A stretch of DNA of 64,000 nt, taken from NCBI GenBank assembly GCA_963921305.4, contig CAWUEX030000003.1:186001-250000 (forward strand), in the 5' to 3' direction. The position numbers and the translations under genes were made by a program. Below the pieces are notes generated by a model. The model saw nothing but the letters and a program-made list of their open reading frames with translations, had not been told where the DNA came from and ran no database searches. Position 1 is the stretch's first letter, and every line of letters starts with the position of its first letter. The stretch is from CAWUEX02 sp963921305. Its GTDB lineage: Bacteria > Pseudomonadota > Alphaproteobacteria > Rhodospirillales > Rhodospirillaceae. Below are positions 1 to 8,700 of the stretch, piece by piece.

Positions 1-1
1 G

Positions 2-490
2 TCGGAGTCGGGTCTTGTGGTTTACGACCAGCCCGACACCAGCGTGCACCGCAACCCGGACTCGCCCCACGGCGGCGGAGGCGGTCTGATCTCCACCGCC
101 GAGGACTACCTGCGCTTTACCCAAATGCTCGCCAATGGTGGTGAACTCAACGGGGTGCGCATCCTCAGCCCGCACGCTGTGAAACTCATGACCCGCAATC
201 ATCTACCCACAGGCGACGGCAAAGCACAGCCTGGACCCGGCGCCGGCTATGGTCTCGCCATCGGGGTTGATGGCGACCTTGGTGCCAAAGGCGTAATGGG
301 CAACGACGGTACGTTCTATTGGGCCGGGGCAGACAACTCGCATTTCTTCGTCGATCCGGTGGAGAACATCATTGGCATCTGGATGACCCAGGCGCGGCCC
401 TTCAACTACGACTACGCCCATGATCTGCGCAACTTGACGTACCAGGCGCTGGTTGGATCAAACGGCCTGGATAAGGAAGACAACAGATGA
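2..490 (+). CDS. Serine hydrolase, beta-lactamase (class C/esterase) family, C-terminal part
   Basis: The gene begins before the window, so only about 160 C-terminal residues are visible. The glycine-rich stretch followed by LISTAEDYLRFTQML, and then a segment of the type ILSPHAVKLMT, is characteristic of the penicillin-binding/class C beta-lactamase-like esterase family (PF00144). The GYGLAIGV region and the WAGADNSHFFVDP segment correspond to the strand that normally carries the third active-site motif; an HxG-like motif is replaced here by WAGAD. The Ser-x-x-Lys nucleophile lies outside the window, so catalytic competence cannot be judged. Its stop overlaps the next start (ATGA at 487-490), which suggests translational coupling with the GST. 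The substrate is unknown. Confidence 0.8.
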   Translation, partial: SESGLVVYDQPDTSVHRNPDSPHGGGGGLISTAEDYLRFTQMLANGGELNGVRILSPHAVKLMTRNHLPTGDGKAQPGPGAGYGLAIGVDGDLGAKGVMGNDGTFYWAGADNSHFFVDPVENIIGIWMTQARPFNYDYAHDLRNLTYQALVGSNGLDKEDNR

Positions 491-1086
491 TGAAGATTTA
501 TGGTGATATAGGATCGGGGAACTGCCTGAAGGTCAGATGGACGGCAGACTACCTTTCTATTCCCTATGAGTGGATTGACGTCGACATCATGCAGGGTGAA
601 AGCCGCACGCCTGAGTTCCTGGCCATGAATCCGATGGGCCAGGTGCCAACGGTCGTGCTCGCTGATGGGCGCCCCCTCACCCAGTCCAATGCCATCATGA
701 GTTATTTGGCGGATGGGACTGACCTATATCCGTCCGATCCGTACATCCGCGCCCAAATCAACAGCCTGCTGTTCTGGGAACAAAACGGCCATGAGTTTTT
801 CATCGCGGGCTCGCGCTTCCACATGGTGTATCTGGGCAAGAGCAAGGAGTCCCGAGACAACGTGCGCGTGGAGCGGGGCGAACAGGCCCTCGACCAAATG
901 AATGTGCTCCTCGACGGGCGGGACTGGTTTGCAACAGACAGCATGACTATCGCCGATATCGCCCTCGTCGCATACACCCGCATGGCTCACGAAGGTGGAT
1001 TTGAGTTGAACTCTCGCCCGAACGTCACAGCATGGATTGCGCGTTGCGAAAACACACTCGGCTTAGAGCCGGCACGGGATACCTAA
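487..1086 (+). CDS. Glutathione S-transferase family protein
   Basis: This 199-residue protein has the usual GST length. Its N-terminal thioredoxin-fold domain contains the NPMGQVPTVVLADG segment (the cis-Pro loop that binds the glutathione backbone), followed by LTQSNAIMSYLA, the SNAI glutathione gamma-Glu contact. The C-terminal half is helical and carries the conserved N-capping motif region SMTIADIALVAYTRMA. It overlaps the upstream hydrolase by four bases and ends two bases before the PhzF start, so the three form one transcription unit. It is probably a cytosolic glutathione transferase, isomerase or peroxidase of unknown substrate. The fold call is firm; the reaction is not. Confidence 0.88.
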   Translation: MMKIYGDIGSGNCLKVRWTADYLSIPYEWIDVDIMQGESRTPEFLAMNPMGQVPTVVLADGRPLTQSNAIMSYLADGTDLYPSDPYIRAQINSLLFWEQNGHEFFIAGSRFHMVYLGKSKESRDNVRVERGEQALDQMNVLLDGRDWFATDSMTIADIALVAYTRMAHEGGFELNSRPNVTAWIARCENTLGLEPARDT

Positions 1087-1088
1087 TA

Positions 1089-1877
1089 ATGCAAAAGATA
1101 TTTGCCGTAGATGCCTTCACCGACACGTTGTTCGGCGGCAATCAGGCTGCGGTGTGCCCCTTGGAGGACTGGCTGCCCGATGACGTGATGCAAAAGATCG
1201 CGGCGGAGAACAACCTGTCGGAGACGGCCTTCATCGTCGGCGCGAGTGGGCAGTACGACATCCGCTGGTTCACGCCCAAGGTTGAGGTCGACCTGTGCGG
1301 TCACGCCACGCTGGCCGCTGCTTGGGTTGTCTTCAATTCGCTTGAACCGAGTGCATCGAAGGTCGACTTCGGCACACGCGAAGCCGGGCCCCTGAGTGTG
1401 GCGCGGAACGGCGACTTGCTGGAACTGGACTTTCCGTCCCGGCCGCCGCAACCCATCACAGTTCCCAAGGGGCTGGTCAACGCGCTAGGCCGCGAGCCCA
1501 AGGAGATTCTTGGATCACGTGACAGCTTTTGTGTCTTCGAGACCGAAGATGACGTGCGCGCCCTGACTCCGGACTCTGTTGCCCTCGAGGCCGTCGACAC
1601 CTGGAGTGTAATCGCAACGGCGCCCGGCGACGGTGATGTCGATTTCATCTCGCGCTTCTTCGCCCCGCGCCAAGGTATCGCGGAAGACCCGGTGACCGGA
1701 TCGGCCCACTGCACGCTCACACCCTATTGGGCGGAGCGCTTGGGTAAGGACGTGTTGGAGGCGCGCCAGGTTTCGGCGCGCGGCGGTAAACTCACCTGCA
1801 CCCAGCGCGGCGACCGGGTGGGAATCGCGGGGACCGTGACGCCCTACATGGAGGGGCGGATCACCGTGCCCCAGTAA
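1089..1877 (+). CDS. PhzF-family isomerase/epimerase-like protein
   Basis: The 262-residue product has the PhzF/diaminopimelate-epimerase-like two-lobed fold signature. It starts MQKIFAVDAFTDTLFGGNQAAV, with the NQAAV loop, then has an LSETAFI segment whose Glu is the acid/base in PhzF relatives. DLCGHATLAAA and, near the C-terminus, RFFAPRQGIAEDPVTGSAH complete the classic motifs. The ATG at 1089, two bases after the GST stop, fits the family N-terminus; an in-frame start at 1032 would overlap the GST. PhzF itself isomerises a phenazine precursor, but most homologues, probably including this one, have undetermined substrates. Its 3' end resembles a short sequence found again at 3628-3659. 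Confidence 0.9.
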   Translation: MQKIFAVDAFTDTLFGGNQAAVCPLEDWLPDDVMQKIAAENNLSETAFIVGASGQYDIRWFTPKVEVDLCGHATLAAAWVVFNSLEPSASKVDFGTREAGPLSVARNGDLLELDFPSRPPQPITVPKGLVNALGREPKEILGSRDSFCVFETEDDVRALTPDSVALEAVDTWSVIATAPGDGDVDFISRFFAPRQGIAEDPVTGSAHCTLTPYWAERLGKDVLEARQVSARGGKLTCTQRGDRVGIAGTVTPYMEGRITVPQ

Positions 1878-1906
1878 TGACCGAAACTGAGCAAAGGACA
1901 ATGGAT

Positions 1907-3586
1907 ATGAAGACTACCACGCTTCAAATTGCCCCCGCGGTCTTCTGGGTCGGGCTCCTTTCTGCGGTGGGTCCCATTCAGGCAAAGGAAGTGACCGGCT
2001 TCGTATTCGAAGACACCAACCGCAACGGAGCGCGCGACGGAAACGAATCGGGCGTGCCAGGAGTCGCGGTATCAAACGGCAAAGATGTCGTACTGACGGA
2101 TGAAGCCGGCCGCTATACGTTAGATCTGGACGGGGACGCGATTGTGTTTATCTCCAAACCCTCCGGGTATGCGGTGCCAGTGAACGAACAAAATCTGCCT
2201 CAGTTTCACTACATCCATCAGCCGGAAGGAACACCAGAAGAGTACGAATATAGATATCGCGGCATTGCACCAAATGGTCCCCTGCCGGAGTCTGTCGACT
2301 TCCCCATCTACAAGACAGACGAAGCAGACACGTTTACGGCGGTCATCTTTGCCGACCCTCAGCCTCTCTCAAACGCCGATCTGAATTATCTCAGAGACGA
2401 TGTGCTGGCGGAGTTGGTTGGTGTAGATGCCGTTTTTGGTCTAACCGTTGGCGACATCATGAGCGATGAGTTGGCGATCTTGCCGAGGTATAACCGGCTC
2501 GTCGCTCAAGTCGGGATCCCTTGGTGGAACCTCCCCGGCAATCACGAATTGAACTGGAAGTCGCCAGACGATGCGCTCTCGCTGGAAACCTACAAGCGCA
2601 CGTTCGGCCCACCGAATTATTCCTTCAACTACGGAAAGGTCCACTTCATTGCCTTGGACAACGTGTACTACGACGGCAATGATGACTCAGACCTTCCGTT
2701 CGATGCGCGGCGCGCCACCAATTACCCCTCGATCGCCGGCCCTTACTCAACACATTTGCTCGACGTGCAACTTGAGTGGTTGGAGAATGACCTGGCTACG
2801 GTGCCGGACGATATGTTGGTGGTCGTCGCCACTCATATCCCGTTCGACCTCAGCACGCCCTGGAAAGACGAACGGCAGCGCGAGAAGTTTTTCCGCATTT
2901 TGAGCTCACGCGACAAAATCTTCAGTCTGTCGGGCCATAACCACCGCACTGACCATATGTACTTCGATCATGACCACGGCTTTGACAACGGGTCGGCACT
3001 CCACCATCACGCTCTAACCGCAGTGTCCGGAAGCTGGTGGAGCGGCATCGTGGATGAGCGCGGCATTCCGAGCGCACTACAAAATGATGGTTCGCCAAAC
3101 GGCTACTACTTCATGGATATTGACGGGACTGCGTATCAGATGCGGTTTAAGCCGGCCTCGAAGCCGCATGACCACCAGATGCGAATTATGCTCGACACCG
3201 CTCTCACTCAGTATTTCGTCCAAGACAACCGCGAGTATACGCAAGGCCAGATGTGGCGGGACGCTATTTCACAAGATCAGGTTTACTCGACTCAGCTTGT
3301 CGTCAATCTTTTCGACGGGGGCCCAAACTCCAAGGTGACGTATTCGGTTAACGGGGGTGACCCCGTTGAGATGCAAAACGAACGGTTCGTCGATTTCATG
3401 TATATGGACTTAGTGCGACGTTACCCTGATGAGTGGTTCTTGGCGCAAACTCTGCCAACGTCCCATATTTGGGTAGCTCGTCTACCGGAAGATTTGGAGT
3501 CCGGTGCCCATGCCATCACGGTGAACGCCGTAGACGAATACGGACGGGCTCATCAGGCATCCAAGATTCTTGAAGTCCTAGACTAG
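1907..3586 (+). CDS. Exported calcineurin-like metallophosphoesterase with N- and C-terminal accessory domains
   Basis: Of three in-frame ATGs (1877, 1901, 1907), 1907 is preferred: an AAAGGA Shine-Dalgarno sits about 8 bases upstream and the product then begins with a Sec signal peptide ending near IQAKE. The mature protein starts with an SdrD-B/MetallophosN-like beta domain (DTNRNGARDGNESGVPG, a calcium-loop-like segment). The phosphoesterase domain carries the metal motifs ADPQ, GDIMSD, LPGNHE, THIPFD and SGHNHRTDH. A C-terminal beta domain (PF16370-like) follows. In the first motif the usual DxH is DPQ, as in several members of this subfamily. It is probably a periplasmic phosphatase; no phosphate-regulatory site was seen. 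Confidence 0.9.
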   Translation: MKTTTLQIAPAVFWVGLLSAVGPIQAKEVTGFVFEDTNRNGARDGNESGVPGVAVSNGKDVVLTDEAGRYTLDLDGDAIVFISKPSGYAVPVNEQNLPQFHYIHQPEGTPEEYEYRYRGIAPNGPLPESVDFPIYKTDEADTFTAVIFADPQPLSNADLNYLRDDVLAELVGVDAVFGLTVGDIMSDELAILPRYNRLVAQVGIPWWNLPGNHELNWKSPDDALSLETYKRTFGPPNYSFNYGKVHFIALDNVYYDGNDDSDLPFDARRATNYPSIAGPYSTHLLDVQLEWLENDLATVPDDMLVVVATHIPFDLSTPWKDERQREKFFRILSSRDKIFSLSGHNHRTDHMYFDHDHGFDNGSALHHHALTAVSGSWWSGIVDERGIPSALQNDGSPNGYYFMDIDGTAYQMRFKPASKPHDHQMRIMLDTALTQYFVQDNREYTQGQMWRDAISQDQVYSTQLVVNLFDGGPNSKVTYSVNGGDPVEMQNERFVDFMYMDLVRRYPDEWFLAQTLPTSHIWVARLPEDLESGAHAITVNAVDEYGRAHQASKILEVLD

Positions 3587-3627
3587 AACGCGGCGCTCTG
3601 AAGCGGTCTCAGTTGGGCACAGCCATA

Positions 3628-3659
3628 GGCGCACGGCGGTAAACTACATGCACCCAGCG
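3628..3659 (+). pseudogene. Short degenerate copy of the phzF 3' segment
   Basis: About 32 bases closely resemble positions 1775-1807 inside phzF, sharing CGGCGGTAAACT and TGCACCCAGCG exactly, with a few substitutions and one missing base between them. No open frame is maintained. It may be a leftover of a phzF end displaced when the metallophosphoesterase gene came to lie between the two copies; that history is inference. Confidence 0.35.
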
Positions 3660-3665
3660 TGAGGA

Positions 3666-4844
3666 TCAGTCGTCATCAGAAAGATAATCTGCGATGCTGT
3701 AGAACGCTTCGACTGCAAAACCGATGGCGCCAAAAGATAAGTATTGCAGGGCGATCGCCGGGTTCCATTCAACACCCATGCCAAACATGTGCATGACGCC
3801 CAGGCATGTCATTGCCCTTTTGTCGAACCATTTGGCCGCTTTGAGCATCCACTCAGCAGCCTCGTCCCAATCCCGCTCTACACCGTTGCCCGTCAATCGC
3901 AGCCAGGCATAGCCGAACTCACCATCTGTGTTGCCTTGTTCCGCAGCTTTCAAATACCAATCGGCTGCAACAGATGTGTTTTGTGTTAGGCCTCCTTGGC
4001 CCGTCTCATAAAATCTTGCGATGGCTGCTTGCGATCTCGCATCGCCTAGTTTCGCCGCCCTCTCATACCACCCAGCTGCCTCGGCTAAATCTCTATCTAA
4101 GAGTTTGCCCTCTTCGAGATACTCAGCAAATATAAACTGACTCACTCTGTCATCATTCTGCGCCGCCAACTCCAGGAGCGATATACCGAGCGGTTCGTCC
4201 CTGGGTATGGCGGCATCGTTGAGGTAGAGCAACGCAAGGCGGCGCTGAGCGAAAGCATTGTTTTGATCAATGGCGTGATAGATCCAGTAGTACCCGACCT
4301 CAACGTCTTTCTCTATTCCGTCCCAGCCATGGAAATATTTCATGCTGAGCCGTACCTGTGCGGGTGCATAGCCGTCTTCAGACAACGCAGTGTAATAGTT
4401 GTGAGCTCGCACTTTATCTAGAGGGACATCCTTCAGGCCAAAGTCATATATCTCGGCAACCGCTAGCCCAGAAGCTTGATGCCCGGATTGCCATGCCATC
4501 CAATACCAGGGCAGAGCCTCGCTATGATCGGGCTCCCCGAGGTCTCCCCGTCTATAGATATTGCCGAGCTTGAACTGAGACTCGACGTGACCCATTAGCG
4601 CGGCTTTCTCATACCACTCGACCGCAACTGCCCGATCCTGCGACACGCCGTGGCCGGAGAAATGCATATCGCCCACGTAGGACTGGGCGGTCACATCACC
4701 CTGCTCCGCCAGCGGCAGGAAGAGTTCATATGCCGTGTCGTAGTCGCCGGTTTCGTAGACGTCGATGGCACGGTCGAGGTCGCCTGCCAGCGACAAGGAA
4801 CTGACCGCGAAATAGAAACAAAGTGCGATGAACGCACGCGTCAT
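3666..4844 (-). CDS. Secreted Sel1-repeat (TPR-like) protein
   Basis: The 392-residue product starts with a Sec signal peptide (hydrophobic core up to SLSLAG). It then consists of consecutive Sel1-like repeats of about 36 residues, for example AVEWYEKAALMGHVESQFKLGNIY and AAGWYERAAKLGDARSQAAI with the usual A-x-x-W-Y and G-x-x-x-A-Q positions. Sel1 repeats form right-handed helical solenoids used for protein-protein binding, often in the periplasm or cell envelope. The first 60 residues are very similar to those of the adjacent gene at 4882-6057, so the pair is a tandem duplication. The partner is unknown. It converges on the metallophosphoesterase gene. Confidence 0.85.
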   Translation of the reverse strand: MTRAFIALCFYFAVSSLSLAGDLDRAIDVYETGDYDTAYELFLPLAEQGDVTAQSYVGDMHFSGHGVSQDRAVAVEWYEKAALMGHVESQFKLGNIYRRGDLGEPDHSEALPWYWMAWQSGHQASGLAVAEIYDFGLKDVPLDKVRAHNYYTALSEDGYAPAQVRLSMKYFHGWDGIEKDVEVGYYWIYHAIDQNNAFAQRRLALLYLNDAAIPRDEPLGISLLELAAQNDDRVSQFIFAEYLEEGKLLDRDLAEAAGWYERAAKLGDARSQAAIARFYETGQGGLTQNTSVAADWYLKAAEQGNTDGEFGYAWLRLTGNGVERDWDEAAEWMLKAAKWFDKRAMTCLGVMHMFGMGVEWNPAIALQYLSFGAIGFAVEAFYSIADYLSDDD

Positions 4845-4881
4845 ACGGCCGCAACCGCGAGGAATTTAAGCATCTCATCAG

Positions 4882-6057
4882 TCATTCAGATATCCGACTA
4901 AAGAACCAATAAATCTCCCACACAGCATCTAGGACCGTGGTTACTACGGCACTAAGAATGTCTTCGAAGAAACCTTTGTACGGATCCCATTCCACGCCGA
5001 TACCAAGAATGCGCATAACACCGCGTGTTAACAGTGCACGTCTTTCATATTCTTTCGCCGCTTTGTCTATCCAGATTGCCGCTTCTTCTACGTCGCGGTC
5101 GATGCCTTTTCCCATCAGGAGCGCCCAGCCATACGTGAATTGCTCACCGCGCCCGCCGTTGTCGATTGCCCTTAAATACCAATCCTTGGCTTGGTTTTCA
5201 TCTCGGGCAACGCCTGTCCCGCTCCCATAGAATACAGCGACCCTGAGTTGTGCCCGGACAATGTCCTGTTCGGCAGCCGCAAGATACCAGCGAAACGCCA
5301 ACTCATCGTCCTGGTCAACCAGTTCGCCTTCTGCATAGCGCCAACCAAGCTGATGCTGCGCAATATGGTCGCCACCCTCCGCCGCCATCTGAAGGAGCTC
5401 GATTCCTTTTTCTGTATCTTTCGGAGTCCCACGGCCCAACATGTACAGACCGGAAAGGACGTACTGCGCATTGGCAATATCTTTATCGGCGGCGCGCTTC
5501 ATCAAAGCGAACCCTTTGTCGGTGTCGAGGTCAACACCCAGCCCATTCAAATAGTACCAACCAAGGGTGTGTAGCGCCCGGCCGTAGTCGCGCTCGGCCA
5601 ATTCTGTGTACATCTGCAAAGCCTTTGACTGGTCACGTTCGACGTCGCCAAGACCTTCATCATAGATTCGGGCGGCATGATACTTCGCGATGAGATGGCC
5701 ATCGTCAGCAGCTTTGAGATACCAAGACAACGCCCGCTCAAAATCCATCAGCCCCGACTCTTCGGCACTGTATACGTTGCCGAGGAGAAACTTTGCGCCG
5801 GTATCTCCGGCCTCAGCTGCGCTCTCAAGCCAGCGCACACCTTCTTCTATGTCCTGCTCCACGCCCTGGCCGGAGAGGTAGATTTCTCCAAGATGGGATT
5901 GGGCGGTCACATCGCCCTGCTCTGCCAGCGGCAGGAAGAGTTCATATGCCGCTTCGTATTCTCCGGTTTCGTAGGCATCGATGGCACGGTCGAGGTCGTC
6001 GGCCAGCGCCGGCGACGCAGTCACGAAAAGCAGAATGGCGACAAGTGTGCGCATCAT
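4882..6057 (-). CDS. Secreted Sel1-repeat protein, paralogue of its downstream neighbour
   Basis: The 391 residues begin with a signal peptide ending ASPALADD, followed by Sel1 units throughout (for example ALSWYLKAADDGHLIAKYHAARIYDEG and AFRWYLAAAEQDIVRAQLRVAVFYGSG). It shares DLDRAID.YETG.Y..AYELFLPLAEQGDVTAQS with the 3666-4844 protein and has nearly the same length, pointing to recent tandem duplication and divergence of the repeats. Only 37 bases separate the two genes, which are probably cotranscribed. The C-terminus ends in a hydrophobic aromatic segment (VWEIYWFFSRI) that could be a membrane or packing helix. Function beyond scaffold-type binding cannot be stated. Confidence 0.85.
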   Translation of the reverse strand: MMRTLVAILLFVTASPALADDLDRAIDAYETGEYEAAYELFLPLAEQGDVTAQSHLGEIYLSGQGVEQDIEEGVRWLESAAEAGDTGAKFLLGNVYSAEESGLMDFERALSWYLKAADDGHLIAKYHAARIYDEGLGDVERDQSKALQMYTELAERDYGRALHTLGWYYLNGLGVDLDTDKGFALMKRAADKDIANAQYVLSGLYMLGRGTPKDTEKGIELLQMAAEGGDHIAQHQLGWRYAEGELVDQDDELAFRWYLAAAEQDIVRAQLRVAVFYGSGTGVARDENQAKDWYLRAIDNGGRGEQFTYGWALLMGKGIDRDVEEAAIWIDKAAKEYERRALLTRGVMRILGIGVEWDPYKGFFEDILSAVVTTVLDAVWEIYWFFSRISE

Positions 6058-6080
6058 GGGTCAGTTTGCCTGGATCACCC

Positions 6081-6824
6081 TCACCCGCCGCGGCGGCCCA
6101 AGTTGATCGACGGATCGTAGGTGGTGAAGGTCTGGTTCAGGCACTCGGCATTGCCGATACAGTCCACCACAATGCGGGCGAGATCGGCCCGGGCGATGGG
6201 GGCGAGCACGGTGGGGTCCTTGGTCAGCGCCCCCTGCCCGGTTTCCGCGGTGCCTTCGGGTGCGATGATGCCGGTGCGCAGGATGAGGTAGTCCAGGCCG
6301 CTGGCCCTCATGTCCTCTTCCGCGCGGGTGCGTTCGTCCATGCTGTCCTTGGTGCGGACGCGGGCTTCCTCGGAATAGGCCACGGCGCTGTCGCCGACGC
6401 CGACGGAGCTGAGGAAGATGAGTTCCTTGGCGCCATGCGTCTTGGCCGAGGCCGTCATATTCATCTGGGTGGTGTCCCAAAAGCCGGCGGTGGTGCCGCG
6501 TCCGCCGATGGCGTTGATCACCACCCGCGGTTTGACGGCGGCAATGGCGGCCTCGACATCGGCTGCGTTCATGGCATCGCCGACCGCGTAGTTCACATTC
6601 ATGCCCTCAAGCCGGGAGCGGTCCGACGTGGGACGGACAAACACCGTGACCTCCTCGCCCTTGGCCAGTAAGCGTTCGACGATCATCGCGCCGGTGCGGC
6701 CATTGCCGCCGAAGACAATGACGCCGCCGTCCGCATCGCCACTGACGTGGCCGTCGGCCAGCACGGCGGGGCTATCGGCGAAGATCGCCAGCGAACATAA
6801 AAACAGGAAAGAACGGCGCAACAT
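6081..6824 (-). CDS. NAD(P)-binding atypical SDR/NmrA-like protein with an export signal
   Basis: The chosen start at 6824 is preceded by GGAGGT seven bases upstream; an in-frame ATG at 6851 lacks this. The 247-residue product opens with a hydrophobic segment MLRRSFLFLCSLAIFADSPAVLADG, which looks like a Sec signal peptide. A Rossmann domain follows with the dinucleotide-binding motif VFGGNGRTG (residues about 36-44). Later motifs NAIGG, SSVGVG and LILRTGIIAP match the NAD(P)H-binding family PF13460 (SDR_a5-like). An exported NAD(P)-binding protein is unusual, since cofactor is scarce outside the cytoplasm; the segment could instead be a membrane anchor. It lies among the Sel1 genes on the same strand. 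Confidence 0.82.
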   Translation of the reverse strand: MLRRSFLFLCSLAIFADSPAVLADGHVSGDADGGVIVFGGNGRTGAMIVERLLAKGEEVTVFVRPTSDRSRLEGMNVNYAVGDAMNAADVEAAIAAVKPRVVINAIGGRGTTAGFWDTTQMNMTASAKTHGAKELIFLSSVGVGDSAVAYSEEARVRTKDSMDERTRAEEDMRASGLDYLILRTGIIAPEGTAETGQGALTKDPTVLAPIARADLARIVVDCIGNAECLNQTFTTYDPSINLGRRGG

Positions 6825-6919
6825 GCAGAGGACCTCCGATGGAGTTGACACGATGACCGAGCCTAACCTTTAGACCGAGGCTCTGCCACGGGTTTCAGGC
6901 CACGGGATGAGAGACGGGA

Positions 6920-7843
6920 CTAAAACCCGCAGCCAGTGAAGCCGTTCCGGTAACACTCATCCGCACGGCGCTGCGCCTCAATCAGCTGGCGCTCGCGCAG
7001 GCCTGCGCTGATGTCTTCTGCATTGCTCATGGCCTGCTGATCGCCGTCCATACCGGCAAGAAGGTAAAGAACCAGAGCCGTCTGATCATCCTGGACCACG
7101 CCTTCCCCATATTCGTACATGACGCCTAAGTTATTGAGGGCATCGTAGTCCCCCTGCTGAGCGGCGCGGCGGCACCACTTTACGGCCTCGATATCGTTTT
7201 CGCGGGTCCCTTCACCCTCGTCATACATCAGGGCGAGATTGTATTGGGCCTCGGCGAGCCCCTGCTCGGCCGCTTTCCGGTACCAGGTGATGGCCTCGGC
7301 ATTGTCCTCGTCGACCCCTTCACCCTCGTCAAACATGACACCGAGGTTATGTTGGGCGTCGGCGCTACCTTGCAGGGCAGCTTCGCGATACCACCGCACG
7401 GCCTCAGCATCGTCTTCGGCAATCCCCTCTCCGAAATCGTACATCAAAGCGAGATTGTATTGGGCATCGGCCATGCCTTGCAGGGCGGCCTGGCGATACC
7501 ACCGCACCGCCTCGGCATTGTCTTCGGCGACCCCCTCTCCGAAATCGTACATCAAAGCGAGATTGTATTGGGCGTCGGAGTCCCCCCGCTCTGCTGAGAT
7601 ACGGTACCATTTGACGGCCTCGGCGTTGTCCTCTTCGACCCCTTCTCCAAGGTCGAACATGAGACCGAGATAGTAGGGCGCGATGGCGTCACCCGCAGCG
7701 GTCTCCACGCGTAGCATCACCAACGCGGCCTCATAATTCTGCTGATGGTACGCTTCCGCTCCTGGCGACGCCGCCCGTACCGGTGCGATGTGCGCGACAA
7801 CGGCCGCCGCAAAAAAGGCGATAAACCAACGCGTTTTAGCCAT
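6920..7843 (-). CDS. Secreted Sel1-repeat protein with near-identical repeat units
   Basis: This is a 307-residue protein with an N-terminal signal peptide (core AFFAAAVVAHIAPVRAA). Six consecutive 36-residue Sel1 units run from about residue 51 to 266, with the pattern DAQYNLALMYDFGEGV.EDNAEAV.WYR.AA. The middle units are almost identical, unlike the diverged repeats of the two Sel1 genes at 3666-6057. The acidic EGV.ED loops are noteworthy. The short C-terminal tail ends with cysteines (ADECYRNGFTGCGF) that could form a disulfide. It is probably a periplasmic binding scaffold; no partner is evident. Confidence 0.88.
   Translation of the reverse strand: MAKTRWFIAFFAAAVVAHIAPVRAASPGAEAYHQQNYEAALVMLRVETAAGDAIAPYYLGLMFDLGEGVEEDNAEAVKWYRISAERGDSDAQYNLALMYDFGEGVAEDNAEAVRWYRQAALQGMADAQYNLALMYDFGEGIAEDDAEAVRWYREAALQGSADAQHNLGVMFDEGEGVDEDNAEAITWYRKAAEQGLAEAQYNLALMYDEGEGTRENDIEAVKWCRRAAQQGDYDALNNLGVMYEYGEGVVQDDQTALVLYLLAGMDGDQQAMSNAEDISAGLRERQLIEAQRRADECYRNGFTGCGF
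7046..7693 (-). repeat. Six 108-bp tandem repeats encoding Sel1 units
   Basis: The repeats are six in-frame copies of 108 bases within the Sel1 gene. The central copies (about 7344-7585) are nearly identical at the DNA level, so recombination or slippage could add or remove whole 36-residue units without breaking the frame. Confidence 0.75.
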
Positions 7844-7884
7844 GGTACTGCACGCTCCACCTGTTTATGAGCCTGAACACTACA

Positions 7885-8688
7885 CTATGTCGTCTGGGTG
7901 GTTTCCATAAGCTTGTTGAGCTTCTTCGGCCAGAAGCGCTTGAGCCATAGGGCCGTCATCGCCTTGCCCTTGCCGATGTTGATCTCGGGCTCCCTTTGGG
8001 CAACGCCATCGAGCACCTGGCGGGCGCACTCTTCCGCCGTAAGGCCCTTGGCTTGGATGCCGTCCATCTTGCCCCAGGTGGAGCCATCGCCCGTCAGGGC
8101 GTTGACGGACACCTGGCTTTGCACCCCGGCGACCACCAGCAGCGAGACATGAATGCCGTCGGCAGCGGTCTCAGCCCGTAGCGTGTCGAAGAAGCCATGC
8201 AGAGCATGCTTGGCGGCACAGTAGGCAGAACGTACCGGCACGCCGTACTTGCCCGCGACACTGGAGGTGGCGACGAAGTGTCCTGACTTGCGCTCCAGCA
8301 TATGCGGCAGAACCCGTTTGGTGAGATCGACAACGGCAAAGTAGTCGAGCTCCATGATGGCGCGGTCAACGCTGATATCCGTGTCCTTTAACAGCGAGCG
8401 CTGCGACACACCCGCGTTGTTGACCAGGATATCGATGTGGCCGAAACGTTCGAGCACCTTGTCGACGGCAACGCGGCGGCCAACCTCATCCAGCATGTCG
8501 AAGGGGACGACGAAAAGCTGACCGGAGCGCTGCGTACAAGCGGCAGCAACGCGCTCCAGCTCATCCGCGCGGCGGGCGGAGAGGACAACGTGTGCCCCGT
8601 CCCGCGCAAAGGCATAGACCAGAGCCTCGCCGATGCCCGACGAGGCGCCGGTGATCCAGATCACCTGATCCTTAAACCGTTCAGCCAT
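7885..8688 (-). CDS. Short-chain dehydrogenase/reductase (classical SDR)
   Basis: The 267-residue classical SDR carries the cofactor motif TGASSGIGE near residues 14-22, NNAG near residue 90, the catalytic Ser in TSSVAGKYG and the Y-x-x-x-K pair in SAYCAAKHA. A basic residue soon after the second strand (SARRADEL) suggests NADP(H) preference. The C-terminal basic segment LWLKRFWPKKLNKLM is like that of membrane-associated DHRS7-type SDRs. It begins 12 bases after the end of the giant surface-protein gene on the same strand and may be read from that transcript. The substrate is unknown. Confidence 0.9.
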   Translation of the reverse strand: MAERFKDQVIWITGASSGIGEALVYAFARDGAHVVLSARRADELERVAAACTQRSGQLFVVPFDMLDEVGRRVAVDKVLERFGHIDILVNNAGVSQRSLLKDTDISVDRAIMELDYFAVVDLTKRVLPHMLERKSGHFVATSSVAGKYGVPVRSAYCAAKHALHGFFDTLRAETAADGIHVSLLVVAGVQSQVSVNALTGDGSTWGKMDGIQAKGLTAEECARQVLDGVAQREPEINIGKGKAMTALWLKRFWPKKLNKLMETTQTT

Positions 8689-8700
8689 TTAACGAGTGTG

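Noticed and set aside
5793..6671. Plus-strand ORF of 292 residues
   Set aside because: Opposes two well-supported minus-strand genes (Sel1 and NAD(P)-binding) and has no family-like motif.
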